A stretch of DNA of 64,000 bases from Streptomyces lasiicapitis (GTDB lineage Bacteria > Actinomycetota > Actinomycetes > Streptomycetales > Streptomycetaceae): contig NZ_BMNG01000001.1 in assembly GCF_014646335.1 (NCBI RefSeq), positions 216,495 to 280,494 of the forward strand, read 5' to 3'. Positions 28,304 through 36,886 of this stretch are shown in pieces. The position numbers and the translations under genes are program-made. The first letter of the stretch is position 1. The number at the start of each line of letters is the position of its first letter. Below the pieces are notes generated by a model, which had not been told where the DNA came from, made no database searches, and worked only from the letters and a program-made list of their open reading frames with translations.

Positions 28304-29311
28304 ATGAGTGACAAGAACCTGCTCGACCCGGGCTTCGAACTGACCCTGCGGCCCATGCGCTACCCGGACTTCTACGAGCGCTACCGCGACGCGATCAAGA
28401 ACACCTGGACCGTGGAAGAGGTCGACCTCCACTCGGACGTCGCCGACCTCGCCAAGCTCACGCCCGGTGAGCAGCACATGATCGGCCGCCTGGTCGCGTT
28501 CTTCGCGACCGGCGACTCGATCGTCTCCAACAACCTGGTGCTTACGCTCTACAAGCACATCAACTCCCCCGAGGCGCGGCTCTACTTGAGCCGTCAGCTC
28601 TTCGAGGAGGCCGTGCACGTCCAGTTCTACTTGACGCTGCTCGACACCTACCTCCCCGACCCGGACGACCGCGCGGCCGCGTTCGACGCGGTCGAGGAGA
28701 TCCCCTCCATCCGCGAGAAGGCGCAGTTCTGCTTCAAGTGGATCAACGAGGTCGAGAAGCTCGACCGGCTGGAGACGAAGGCCGACCGCCGTCGTTTCCT
28801 GCTCAACCTGATCTGCTTCGCGGCGTGCATCGAGGGGCTGTTCTTCTACGGCGCCTTCGCGTACGTCTACTGGTTCCGCAGCCGCGGCCTGCTGCACGGC
28901 CTGGCCACCGGCACCAACTGGGTGTTCCGCGACGAGACCATGCACATGAACTTCGCGTTCGAGGTCGTGGACACCGTCCGCAAGGAGGAGCCGGACCTCT
29001 TCGACGACGAGCTTCAGCAGCAGGTCACGGACATGCTGAGGGAGGCCGTCGACGCGGAGCTGCAGTTCGGACGCGACCTGTGCGGCGACGGTCTGCCGGG
29101 CATGAACACCGAGTCGATGCGCCAGTACCTGGAGTGCGTCGCCGACCAGCGGCTCGTGCGCCTGGGCTTCCCCGCGCTGTACGGCTCCGAGAACCCCTTC
29201 TCGTTCATGGAGCTGCAGGGCGTTCAGGAGCTGACCAACTTCTTCGAGCGGCGCCCGTCGGCGTACCAGGTCGCCGTGGAGGGCTCGGTCTCCTTCGACG
29301 ACGAGTTCTGA
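28304..29311 (+). CDS. nrdB: Class Ia ribonucleoside-diphosphate reductase beta subunit NrdB
   Basis: A 335-residue diiron-tyrosyl radical subunit. Iron ligands, by pattern, are Asp71 (FATGDS), Glu102 and His105 (EEAVHVQFY), Glu177 (IEGLFF), Glu211 and His214 (RDETMH). Tyr109, seven residues after Glu102, is the radical tyrosine. The C-terminal tail (VEGSVSFDDEF) is the peptide that docks on NrdA. ATG 28304 lies two bases after the nrdA stop; ATG 28292 in the same frame would overlap nrdA by 10 bases and sits closer to GCGAGG, so the start is not settled. A terminator hairpin follows at 29320. Confidence 0.93.
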   Translation: MSDKNLLDPGFELTLRPMRYPDFYERYRDAIKNTWTVEEVDLHSDVADLAKLTPGEQHMIGRLVAFFATGDSIVSNNLVLTLYKHINSPEARLYLSRQLFEEAVHVQFYLTLLDTYLPDPDDRAAAFDAVEEIPSIREKAQFCFKWINEVEKLDRLETKADRRRFLLNLICFAACIEGLFFYGAFAYVYWFRSRGLLHGLATGTNWVFRDETMHMNFAFEVVDTVRKEEPDLFDDELQQQVTDMLREAVDAELQFGRDLCGDGLPGMNTESMRQYLECVADQRLVRLGFPALYGSENPFSFMELQGVQELTNFFERRPSAYQVAVEGSVSFDDEF

Positions 29312-29490
29312 GCCGCGAGGGTCCGGCCCGGCTCCGGGCCGGACCCCGGCTCGGGGCCCGGCCCGCGCTCGGCGTCGCGCAGCTGGCGGTCGATCCGCCG
29401 GTCGTGCGCGTGGCCGATCAGTGACGGCAGGGCCATGAGCAGGAAGACTCCGAGGACGGCCAGCGTGTTGAGTGCGTCGTGTGCGTTCAT
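29224..29490 (-). CDS. Possible small membrane protein, antisense-overlapping nrdB end
   Basis: An 88-residue reading frame from ATG 29490: one membrane segment (TLAVLGVFLLMALPSLIGH), a basic stretch (DRRIDRQLRD), then a Gly/Pro/Glu-rich tail that is simply the nrdB terminator hairpin read through (GPGPEPGSGPEPG), ending 88 bases inside nrdB. The first 50 codons have good codon bias and a weak GAGTGG upstream. The long antisense overlap makes the 3' part doubtful; the true stop might be affected by strain variation. No family recognised. Confidence 0.4.
   Translation of the reverse strand: MNAHDALNTLAVLGVFLLMALPSLIGHAHDRRIDRQLRDAERGPGPEPGSGPEPGRTLAAQNSSSKETEPSTATWYADGRRSKKLVSS
29320..29345 (+). 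terminator. Terminator-like hairpin after nrdB
   Basis: An 11-bp perfect stem, GGTCCGGCCCG (29320-29330) with CGGGCCGGACC (29335-29345) and a 4-base loop. It separates nrdB from the regulator gene at 29584. Confidence 0.65.
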
Positions 29491-29583
29491 GACATCCACT
29501 CTCGCGCCGGCCGTCCTTCGCCGTGAGTGGCAGAACTGTCGCACACCCTCGATTTCCTGCCAGGGACGCGGCACACTGGCTCC

Positions 29584-30555
29584 ATGCTGACCAACGTGGC
29601 CGCCGTCGTGCTCGACGGCGTGCATCCCTTCGAACTCGGCGTCGTCTCCGAGGTGTTCGGCCTCGACCGCAGCGACGAGGGGCTGCCGGTGTACGACTTC
29701 GCCGTCGCCTCCGCCGAGGGTCCGGTGCTCTCCACCCACGCCGGGTACACGATCACCACCGCGCACGGCCTCGACCGGCTCGAAGAGGCCGACCTCATCA
29801 CCGTCCCTGCGGGCGACTCCTACGTCACCCGGGACTTCCCGCCCGACCTGCTCGACGCCCTGCGCCGCGCCACCGACCGCGGCACCCGGGTGCTCAGCGT
29901 CTGCACCGGCGCCTTCGTGCTCGCCGCGGCCGGGCTGCTCGACGGGCGGCGGTGCGCCGTGCACTGGCGGCACGCCGAGGAGCTGATGCGACGCTATCCG
30001 CGCGCGATCGTCGAGCCGGATGTGCTGTACGTCGACGAGGACCCGGTCATCACCTCCGCGGGCACCGCCGCGGGCATCGACGCCGCCCTGCACCTGGTCC
30101 GCAGGGAGAACGGCATGGAGGTCGCCAACGCCATCGCGCGCCGGATGATCGTCCCGCCGCACCGCGACGGCGGCCAGGCCCAGTACATCGAGCGGCCGCT
30201 GCCGCGCACCCGGTGCGACACCGTGGGCGAGGTCCTCGCGTGGATGGAGCGCCATCTCGACCAGGAGCAGGCCGTCGACCGGCTCGCCGCCCGCGCCCAC
30301 ATGTCGCCCCGCACCTTCGCCCGCCGCTTCCAGCAGGAGACGGGCACCACGCCCTACCGCTGGCTGCTGCGCCAACGCCTGCTGCGCGCGCAGGAGTTGC
30401 TCGAGACGACGGACGAGACGGTGGACGCGGTCGCGGGCCTCGCCGGTTTCGGCAACGCGGCCGCGCTGCGCCATCAGTTCGTCCGCGCGCTCGGGACCAC
30501 GCCGAACGCGTATCGGCGTACGTTCCGTGGGCCCGGGGCCGACTCGGCCGCCTGA
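29584..30555 (+). CDS. nrdS: AraC/GlxA-family transcriptional regulator (NrdS-like)
   Basis: A 323-residue regulator: an N-terminal DJ-1/PfpI-like domain (about 1-170; VAAVVLDGVHPFELGVVSEV, SVCTGAFVLAAAGLLDGRR with the nucleophile-elbow Cys) and a C-terminal AraC helix-turn-helix pair (about 215-315; AVDRLAARAHMSPRTFARRF, VDAVAGLAGFGNAAALRHQF). In S. coelicolor a gene of this type, nrdS, is described as the third gene of nrdABS. Here a terminator-like stem and 272 bases lie between, so it may have its own promoter. The effector and targets are unknown. Confidence 0.82.
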   Translation: MLTNVAAVVLDGVHPFELGVVSEVFGLDRSDEGLPVYDFAVASAEGPVLSTHAGYTITTAHGLDRLEEADLITVPAGDSYVTRDFPPDLLDALRRATDRGTRVLSVCTGAFVLAAAGLLDGRRCAVHWRHAEELMRRYPRAIVEPDVLYVDEDPVITSAGTAAGIDAALHLVRRENGMEVANAIARRMIVPPHRDGGQAQYIERPLPRTRCDTVGEVLAWMERHLDQEQAVDRLAARAHMSPRTFARRFQQETGTTPYRWLLRQRLLRAQELLETTDETVDAVAGLAGFGNAAALRHQFVRALGTTPNAYRRTFRGPGADSAA

Positions 30556-30586
30556 ACGGGGGCGGGAGCCGGCACCGGGCGCGCGG

Positions 30587-31966
30587 TCAGCGCCGCTCGG
30601 CCCGCAGCACCAGCTTCTTGGGGTGCAGCGTGATGCCGACCTTGGTGCCCGTGTCGGTCCGCTCGGACCGGGAAAGGCGCCACTTCGGCAGGACGGTGGC
30701 CAGGATGAGGGTGAGCTCGGCCAGACTGAAGTGATCGCCGGGGCACTTACGGTTGCCGACGCTGAACGGCATCATCGCGAACTCCGGTACGCTCGCGGCG
30801 CGTTCCGGATTCCACCGGTCCGGGTCGAACTCCAGATGCCGCTCGAACGAACGCGGATCGCGTTGCATCGCGTACACGCTGTAGACGATGTCCGCGTCGG
30901 CCGGAATGCGATAGCCGCCCAGACCGGTCTCGGCCACCGAGCGGCGCGTGAAAATCCACGCGGCCGGCCGTATACGCATCGCCTCCGTGACGACATTGCG
31001 TGTGTGCGGCAGCCGCCCGAGATCGGCGAAGGCGACCGGGCGTCCCCCCGTCACGGACATTACCTCTTCAACCAACCGCCTTTCCTGGTCGGGGTGTTCG
31101 GTGAGCAGATGGAACGTCCAAGCCAGCGTGGACGCGACATTCTCCGCTCCCGCCACCACCAGCGAGACGACGTGGTCGTGGATCTCCTGATCCGTCAGCG
31201 GCTGCCCCGATTCGTCGCGGGCGCCGAGCAATACGGCAAGGAGGTCCTGTTCCGAGCCGTTACCGAGGGCGCGGCGTTCGGCGATGATCTCGTCGACGAG
31301 CGCGTGCAGATCGGCAAGCGCGCGTGCGAAGCGCCGGTTGGCGGGCGTCGGCACCCGGTAGAGCGGGCCGACGGAGAGGACCATACGGCGGTAGAGGCCT
31401 TCGAAGACGGTGTGCAGCGAATCGCTGATGCGGTCCGCCTTCTCACCGATCGACTCGACTTCCAGGAGCGAGCGGGACACGATCCGCACCGCGGTGCGGA
31501 ACATCTCCGCGCTGACGTCCACCGTGCTGCCGTGGTCCCAGCGGGCCGCCGTCGCCTGTGCCTCCTCCTCCATCACTCTGGCGTAGTCGGCGATGCGCTC
31601 GGGCCTGAAGGCGGGCTGCATCATGCGGCGCTGGCGCCGGTGCAGCGGGCCGTTGCTGGTCGCGACGCCCTTGCCGAGCAGGACACCCAGGGTGTCCCAG
31701 AGCGGCCCGCCGACGATGTAGTCGGTGCTCTTCAGCATCTCGCCGACCAGTTTCGGATCGCACACCGCGTACGCGGTCTTGGGTCCGAGCCTGATCCTGA
31801 CGAGATCGCCGTGGTCACGCAGGGCGGCCAGGAATCCTAGAGGATCACGCACGAGGTTCCACGCGTGGCCGAGAAGTGGTGCTCCGCCCTGGACGACGGG
31901 CGGAATGCGGAGCCGTTCGGGAGCGGCGGTCGCGGGTATCGCGGACGCGGCGGATTCAACGGTCAT
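30587..31966 (-). CDS. Cytochrome P450, CYP170-like (epi-isozizaene oxidase)
   Basis: A 459-residue P450. Motifs: I-helix AGAENVAST (about 267-275; a non-classical variant of AGxET), EAMR as the E-x-x-R of the K helix, and the heme loop FSVGNRKCPGD with Cys408 as thiolate ligand. It is co-transcribed with and overlaps (ATGA, 31963-31966) an epi-isozizaene-type cyclase, so it probably oxidises that sesquiterpene at the allylic carbon to albaflavenol and albaflavenone, as CYP170A1 does. I see no DDxxD sequence anywhere in it, unlike what is reported for the moonlighting farnesene synthase site of CYP170A1. Confidence 0.88.
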   Translation of the reverse strand: MTVESAASAIPATAAPERLRIPPVVQGGAPLLGHAWNLVRDPLGFLAALRDHGDLVRIRLGPKTAYAVCDPKLVGEMLKSTDYIVGGPLWDTLGVLLGKGVATSNGPLHRRQRRMMQPAFRPERIADYARVMEEEAQATAARWDHGSTVDVSAEMFRTAVRIVSRSLLEVESIGEKADRISDSLHTVFEGLYRRMVLSVGPLYRVPTPANRRFARALADLHALVDEIIAERRALGNGSEQDLLAVLLGARDESGQPLTDQEIHDHVVSLVVAGAENVASTLAWTFHLLTEHPDQERRLVEEVMSVTGGRPVAFADLGRLPHTRNVVTEAMRIRPAAWIFTRRSVAETGLGGYRIPADADIVYSVYAMQRDPRSFERHLEFDPDRWNPERAASVPEFAMMPFSVGNRKCPGDHFSLAELTLILATVLPKWRLSRSERTDTGTKVGITLHPKKLVLRAERR

Positions 31967-33078
31967 TCTTCACCACCAGAGGGATTGTTTTCTGCCAGTT
32001 CGATTTCGGAGAATTCGGGGGCCGCCGCGTCGGAGACGTACGGCGGGAGGGTCCGGTCGATCCAACTGTCGACGCGATACCTGCCGGATTCGTGATGGAA
32101 CCAGTACACGGAACTGAACCAGTTCCGCATATTGAAGACGCACGATTGCAGCGCGGCGCTCACTTTCCTTCCCTCCGCGCTTCCGTCGTCCAATCCGTCG
32201 GCAAGCCGGAGGACTTCCGGCTCCACTGCGAGAAAGTCGCCGACGCAGTCACCGACCCGCCGGTGGACTTCCGCGACCGCCTGTTCCAGCGAAAGTCCCT
32301 CGTGCTGGATGAGGGATATCCCGAGGTTGTGCACCTCGTCCCCCGCGAGCTCCTTCGGAAGCGAGCAGAGGTCGTTGTACCAGGCGGAGAAATCCTGCGT
32401 CGCGAGCGCCGCGGCGCGATAGGCCGGGTGTTTCCGCACGGCGTCCGGCAATTCGCAGCGCGCGGTGGGTTCGAGCAGATCGATCCAGACCCAGTGCGCG
32501 AAGGTGAGCCGGCGCAGTTCCACGTACGCCTCGACGCCAGGGACGGTCCCGGTGCGCCGGTTGCCGAACTCGTGGTCGTACGCGTCGATCACCGGGTGGA
32601 AGTGCCGGGCGAAGCGCGCGTTCCAGCGCGGCCCGAGGTGCGAAGAGAGCCTGACGACACAGTCCGCGAAGCCCGCGACCAGTGGGTCCGGGTGGCCCAG
32701 GTGCTGTCGCGGGTGCTTCAGGGTCGCGTGCAGGCCCTGGCACAGCCGCCGCCACTGTGCCGTCCTGCCGTGCACCGCGTCGCGGTCGTGCCGGTCGTCC
32801 CAGCCGAAGAACCAGGAGCTCAAGTCGGCGATGGCGTCGAGCAGTTCGTCGGGGGCGCCGATGTAGTACCCGGCGACCAGGTCGGTGTAGCAAAGGCTGT
32901 CGGCATATGCCGCGACCTTGTCGGGGGGCATGAGCCGCTTTTCCAGGAGCCATGCCCGCGAGTTCTCCTGAAGCTTTGGCCAATACGGATGCAGATGCCG
33001 GGGAAACTCCGACTCCACCACCGGAAGGGCCAGTGCGGGCGGTACGGATACCACTCGTGTTCGAACGGCCGGACGCAT
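31963..33078 (-). CDS. Sesquiterpene cyclase, epi-isozizaene synthase type
   Basis: A 371-residue class I terpene cyclase that ionises farnesyl diphosphate. The aspartate-rich motif is DDRHD (94-98) and the NSE triad is N235-x3-S239-x3-E243 (NDLCSLPKE), both binding Mg2+. A WFSSVYWFHHESGRY segment near the C-terminus matches epi-isozizaene synthase of S. coelicolor closely. ATG 33078 is chosen because it aligns with the known enzyme length (about 361); ATG 33228 would add 50 basic residues. The next gene is a CYP170-type P450, so the pair makes albaflavenone-like compounds. Confidence 0.9.
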   Translation of the reverse strand: MRPAVRTRVVSVPPALALPVVESEFPRHLHPYWPKLQENSRAWLLEKRLMPPDKVAAYADSLCYTDLVAGYYIGAPDELLDAIADLSSWFFGWDDRHDRDAVHGRTAQWRRLCQGLHATLKHPRQHLGHPDPLVAGFADCVVRLSSHLGPRWNARFARHFHPVIDAYDHEFGNRRTGTVPGVEAYVELRRLTFAHWVWIDLLEPTARCELPDAVRKHPAYRAAALATQDFSAWYNDLCSLPKELAGDEVHNLGISLIQHEGLSLEQAVAEVHRRVGDCVGDFLAVEPEVLRLADGLDDGSAEGRKVSAALQSCVFNMRNWFSSVYWFHHESGRYRVDSWIDRTLPPYVSDAAAPEFSEIELAENNPSGGEE

Positions 33079-33425
33079 CGGCCCTGCGGGCTTCCGGCGT
33101 TGCCGCGGGACGCGTTCCGCCGCATATGCCGGTAGCCCTGTCGGTACCGCTGCCGTCCGGTCCGACTGCGAAGTGCTGTGTGAGGAAGCAGGCACGAACA
33201 AACCCCTCTCGACCGCTTGAGGACCCACGCCCCTCCCGCCGTGCCGGGCGCGCGCCGTTGCGTATCCCCGCGCTTTCCATTCAGCACCACAACTGACCGT
33301 TCAGGGAACAGATTTGCGCCATTCACTACCCCAGCATGCCGAGAACATCCCCTTACGTGACCGAATATGGATCACCGGCGGCCGATCGTGGGCTAGTCCT
33401 GTCTGGTTCTGAGCGGGTACGCCAA
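33079..33425. other. Upstream region of the terpene operon
   Basis: About 350 bases without a supported gene. It must carry the leftward terpene-operon promoter. It has an AT-richer patch near 33275-33330. I see no clear operator. Confidence 0.4.
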
Positions 33426-33464
33426 CGGCCCCTGGTCAGTGGGGTGTTCCCCGACCAGGGGCCG
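33426..33464 (-). terminator. Terminator after def
   Basis: A 12-bp stem, CGGCCCCTGGTC (33426-33437) with GACCAGGGGCCG (33453-33464), and an inner GGGG/CCCC pairing in the loop. Confidence 0.75.
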
Positions 33465-33506
33465 CTGCTGTCACGCGCTTCCCGCGCGCCTCATTCGTGG
33501 CGCAGA

Positions 33507-34157
33507 TCAGTCATTCGGCACCACGGGGTAGCGCGGTGTGCCTTCTTCCATCTGCCGCAGCGCGTCCTTGCGCTCCCGCTTGGAGAGGCGGTCGATGTAC
33601 AGGTACCCGTACAGGTGGTCCGTCTCGTGCTGGAGGCAGCGGGCGAAGTAGCCGTTGCCGCGCACCTTGATGGGGTTGCCCTGCTCGTCCTGGCCGGTGA
33701 CGACCGCGTAGTCGGGGCGGGCCAGCGGGGCGTAGGCGGTGGGCACGGAAAGGCAGCCCTCGCCCGAGTCGTCGAGGCTGCGCCGGTCGGCGGGCAGCTC
33801 CTGGAGCACGGGGTTGCACACCACGCCCACGTGCCGGACGCCCTCGTCGTCCATGCAGTCGTAGACGAAGACCTTCAGGTCGACGCCGACCTGGTTGGCG
33901 GCCACGCCCACGCCCTGCGCGACGCGCTGGGTGGCGAACATGTCGTCGACGAGCTTCGCCAGCTCGTCGTCGAAGGCGGTGACGTCCTTGCACTCCTTGT
34001 GCAGGACCGGGTTGCCGACGACCGTGATCGGCCGGGACGTGCCGCGCTCGCGGTAGGCCGTCTCGCGCTCCTCGGCGTCCTCCGTGTCGATGACGAAGCC
34101 CTCGTCGTCGACCGGGAGCACTCCACCCGTGTAACTCTGCTCAGTGTCCTGCGCCAT
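33507..34157 (-). CDS. def: Peptide deformylase
   Basis: A 216-residue metalloenzyme removing the N-formyl group from new proteins. All three motifs are intact: GVGVAANQ (82-89), EGCLS (133-137, metal ligand Cys135), and HETDH (177-181, ligands His177 and His181, catalytic Glu178). An N-terminal extension of about 40 acidic residues precedes the core, as in other Streptomyces enzymes. It starts at ATG 34157. It is not next to fmt, the more usual partner; a housekeeping copy probably exists elsewhere, but that cannot be checked here. Confidence 0.92.
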   Translation of the reverse strand: MAQDTEQSYTGGVLPVDDEGFVIDTEDAEERETAYRERGTSRPITVVGNPVLHKECKDVTAFDDELAKLVDDMFATQRVAQGVGVAANQVGVDLKVFVYDCMDDEGVRHVGVVCNPVLQELPADRRSLDDSGEGCLSVPTAYAPLARPDYAVVTGQDEQGNPIKVRGNGYFARCLQHETDHLYGYLYIDRLSKRERKDALRQMEEGTPRYPVVPND

Positions 34158-34271
34158 GTCCGCCGTATGCCTTCTTCCTGGGAACCGCTGCCTGTGGTGC
34201 CCGTACAGGGTACGGCGTCCACACTCGCCGGACGGGCGTCCCTCACCCCGCCGACCGCCGGCTCAAGGGCC

Positions 34272-35354
34272 TCAGCAGACTTCCTCGAGGTCCCGCCAAT
34301 CGCGGGAGTCCGGGCTGTCGGCGACCCATCCGTCGAGGAGCCCCCGTACAAGCCCCGCAGGCGCGGCGATCCCGCACTCGCGCTCGGGCACCCACAGCGC
34401 CCCCGGGCTCCGGTGCCCCAGCGGCCCGGGATGACCCGGCTCACTGTGGTCGTGGGGGTCCAGATGCTCCCCGTCCCCCTCGTCGCTCGGCATCCGCGAC
34501 TCCGAGCACATCCGGCACAGCAGCCGCACGGACGACGACCAGTCCTCGGCGGCGAACCCGGCGTCGGCGGCGAGCCGCTCCAGGGCGTCCCGGTCCTCCT
34601 CGGTGGCGGCCTCCAGGAGCACCACCCAGGTGGGCACCGGCGAGGGCGCCCACAGCTCGATCTCGTCGAAGACGGGGTACGCGTGCCCGGCGGCCGTGGT
34701 CCGCTCGCCGTGCGGCACCCCGTCGTGCAGGACGACCTCGCCCCAGCGCCGCCCGGAGGACGGCAGCGGGATGGAGAGGACCTCTATCCGCGCCGGATCG
34801 AGCCGACGCCCCCACACGACCTCCGCCTCGCCCTCCGGCGAGAGCCGCACGGCCGCGCTGCCCAGCTCCATGCCCATCGGCTCACCGGTGGCGGCGACGC
34901 CGCCGGGCACCTTCAGGCCGTACGCCTGCCAGGCGCGGCGGGCCAGCGGCCAGTCCTGGAGGGCGGTCGCCGCGATGCCGACGTTCCACCAGTCCGGCGC
35001 GCCCGCGGAGCGGTCGAGCAGCGCGACGGCCCTGAGGCCCGCGGCCCGCGCCTGCTCCCAGTCGTGCCGGAACTTGTGCAGGAGGGCGAGGTTGAACCAG
35101 GACTCGGACAGCCAGGGTTCGAGATCGGCGGCGCGTGTCAGGAGCGCGCCCGCGTCCTCGTAGCGGCCGTCGCCGATGAGCGTGAACGCCCGGTCGGTGG
35201 CCTGCCGCCAGGAGGCGGAGGGCCGGTGCCGTCCCTTGCCGAAGATCCTCACGATTCCCGCCTGCCAGCTCTTGTCGGGGTTTCCCCGCTGCCCTGCTGC
35301 CGCGCTTTCGCGCTTCCTTCGCATCCAACCACGGACCGTCGGACGGCCGCTCAT
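34272..35354 (-). CDS. Tetratricopeptide-repeat protein, function unknown
   Basis: A 360-residue protein. Residues of about 55-145 form TPR-like helical pairs (WRQATDRAFTLIGDGRYEDA, SESWFNLALLHKFRHDWEQA, PDWWNVGIAATALQDWPLAR). The rest is a beta-rich domain with no family I can name (WGRRLDPARIEVLSIPLPSS, ELWAPSPVPTWVVLLEA), ending with a His/Asp-rich segment (DPHDHSEPGH) and CRMCSES that could bind metal. Start is uncertain: ATG 35354, or GTG 35252 (VRIFGKGRHR) which has GGCGGGA upstream and would remove 34 basic residues. It stands between def and the HD-domain genes in the same direction. Confidence 0.75.
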   Translation of the reverse strand: MSGRPTVRGWMRRKRESAAAGQRGNPDKSWQAGIVRIFGKGRHRPSASWRQATDRAFTLIGDGRYEDAGALLTRAADLEPWLSESWFNLALLHKFRHDWEQARAAGLRAVALLDRSAGAPDWWNVGIAATALQDWPLARRAWQAYGLKVPGGVAATGEPMGMELGSAAVRLSPEGEAEVVWGRRLDPARIEVLSIPLPSSGRRWGEVVLHDGVPHGERTTAAGHAYPVFDEIELWAPSPVPTWVVLLEAATEEDRDALERLAADAGFAAEDWSSSVRLLCRMCSESRMPSDEGDGEHLDPHDHSEPGHPGPLGHRSPGALWVPERECGIAAPAGLVRGLLDGWVADSPDSRDWRDLEEVC

Positions 35355-35416
35355 TACCCATGGGTTACCCAGGTGAGGGCAGGGTCAGACGGCCTTGTGC
35401 GCACGCCCCGCAGCCA

Positions 35417-36886
35417 TCACCCGCGCTCCCCCGCGGGACCCTTGCGAACGGCCTCGGAGGAGCCCGTGGCGGGGCCCTCGGAAGGACCCTTGTACGGGCT
35501 TTTGTACGAGCCCTCGACCGGCCCCTCGTACAGGCCCTCGACCGGACCCTCGGACGGGCTCCCGTACGGGCCCTCGGCGGGACCGGTGGCCGGGCCCCCG
35601 GAGGGACCCCCGGCACCCCGCCGTTCCCCGGGCCTCCCCCTGCCCCGCGCGAGCACCCGCGCGAGTGCCTCCACGACCTCCGGCTGGTAGTCGCGGCCGG
35701 TGGCCAGGCGCAGCCGCTCCAGGGCGGTGAGGGGCCCTTGTGGTCCTTGTTCCCTCGCCATCTCGTCGTACGCGTTGGCGACGCGCACGATGCGTGCGGT
35801 GAGCGGCTGGTCGCGGTACGGATCGGCCTGGCGCTCCACGACCACCGCGACGTCCGCGGCGACGCCTGTCTGGCGTACGACGGCGCCGCCGAGCAGGGCG
35901 ATGCGGCGCTGCTCGGCCTCCGGCAGGGCGGCGGTGGCGCCCGCGGGGACGGGGTCGACGAGGGAGAGCTGGCCGATGTCGTGCATCAGGGCGGCGCACT
36001 CCAGGACGCCCAGGTCGGGCCCGGAGAGGCCGAGGTCGCGGCCGACGGCGCGGCTGAGGTCGGCGACGCGGCGGGCGTGGCCCGCGGGGGTGTAGCCGGC
36101 GATCTCGGTGGCGCGGGCGAGGGAGGCGATGGTCTGGCGGTAGGTGGTGCGTACGGCCGCGTACCGGCGGAAGGCCAGTTGGGTGAGGAGCAGCGGGAGG
36201 CTGAAGACGGGCAGCGCCCACAGCCCGGCCACGGCGACGCCGAGCGCCATCACCGCCCCCGTCGCGCACACGGCCGACCCGATGCCGGACATGCCCCGCA
36301 GCTCCTCCCGCAGCAACGGCCCGAACGGCCACCCCAACCGGGCGTGCGCCATGGCGGCGGCGAGCACGGCGTCGCACAGCGCGGTGAGCGCGAGGAGCGT
36401 CACGATGACGACGGCGTACCCGGGCCCGTGCCCGGCCAGGGCCGCCAACTGGCCGGAGTTGTACAGGGGTTGGAAGCACAGCGCGGCGAAGCCGACGGCG
36501 AGCACCCGGCGGGCCAGGTGGTCGGGGGAGGGGCCGCGGCCCACCGCCACGTGCGGCACGGCCCCGACCAGGCCCGCCGCGACGACGACGGCGACGACCT
36601 GGAGGACGCCGTGGTGCGTGGGCTGCTCGCCGCACTCGCCGAGCAGGGCGTACGCGAGGGCGCCCGCGGAGCCGAGCGGCGCGGGCTCCCGCTGCCCCCC
36701 GCTCCCCCACCGCGCCAGCTCCCCCACGGCTATGAGCACCCCGAAGGCCAACGCGATCCCGGGCTCCTCGGCCCCACGCCACAGGGTCGCCCCGAGCGCC
36801 CCGGCGGCGAGAAGGGCGGCGGCGACACGGACGAGGACCGGCACGGCGGCAGAGGCGGACGAGGGCTTACCGGAGCGCGGGCTCAC
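35417..36886 (-). CDS. Membrane protein with HD phosphohydrolase domain and repeat tail
   Basis: A 489-residue protein: about eight membrane segments in the first 235 residues, then an HD domain (about 255-390) with YTPAGHARRVADLSRAVGRD and LECAALMHDIGQL, where MHD gives the metal-binding His-Asp. No GYP motif is seen, so it is a degenerate or divergent relative of its neighbour. The last 65 residues are Gly/Pro/Glu repeats (GPAEGPYGSPSEGPVEGLYE). GTG 36886 overlaps the stop of the upstream HD-GYP gene (GTGA), so the two are made together. It may hydrolyse a cyclic dinucleotide or (p)ppGpp-like nucleotide, or only sense it. Confidence 0.8.
   Translation of the reverse strand: MSPRSGKPSSASAAVPVLVRVAAALLAAGALGATLWRGAEEPGIALAFGVLIAVGELARWGSGGQREPAPLGSAGALAYALLGECGEQPTHHGVLQVVAVVVAAGLVGAVPHVAVGRGPSPDHLARRVLAVGFAALCFQPLYNSGQLAALAGHGPGYAVVIVTLLALTALCDAVLAAAMAHARLGWPFGPLLREELRGMSGIGSAVCATGAVMALGVAVAGLWALPVFSLPLLLTQLAFRRYAAVRTTYRQTIASLARATEIAGYTPAGHARRVADLSRAVGRDLGLSGPDLGVLECAALMHDIGQLSLVDPVPAGATAALPEAEQRRIALLGGAVVRQTGVAADVAVVVERQADPYRDQPLTARIVRVANAYDEMAREQGPQGPLTALERLRLATGRDYQPEVVEALARVLARGRGRPGERRGAGGPSGGPATGPAEGPYGSPSEGPVEGLYEGPVEGSYKSPYKGPSEGPATGSSEAVRKGPAGERG
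35450..35620. repeat. Degenerate tandem repeats in the HD-protein tail
   Basis: The unit ccctcGaCcGGgcCc recurs with a period of about 12-18 bases over 170 bases, encoding the EGP-type tail of the 35417 protein. Confidence 0.65.

Noticed and set aside
35450..35620. A CRISPR-like array in the repeated stretch near 35.5 kb
   Set aside because: The units are short, degenerate and in frame with a coding tail, with no spacers of regular length and no cas genes.
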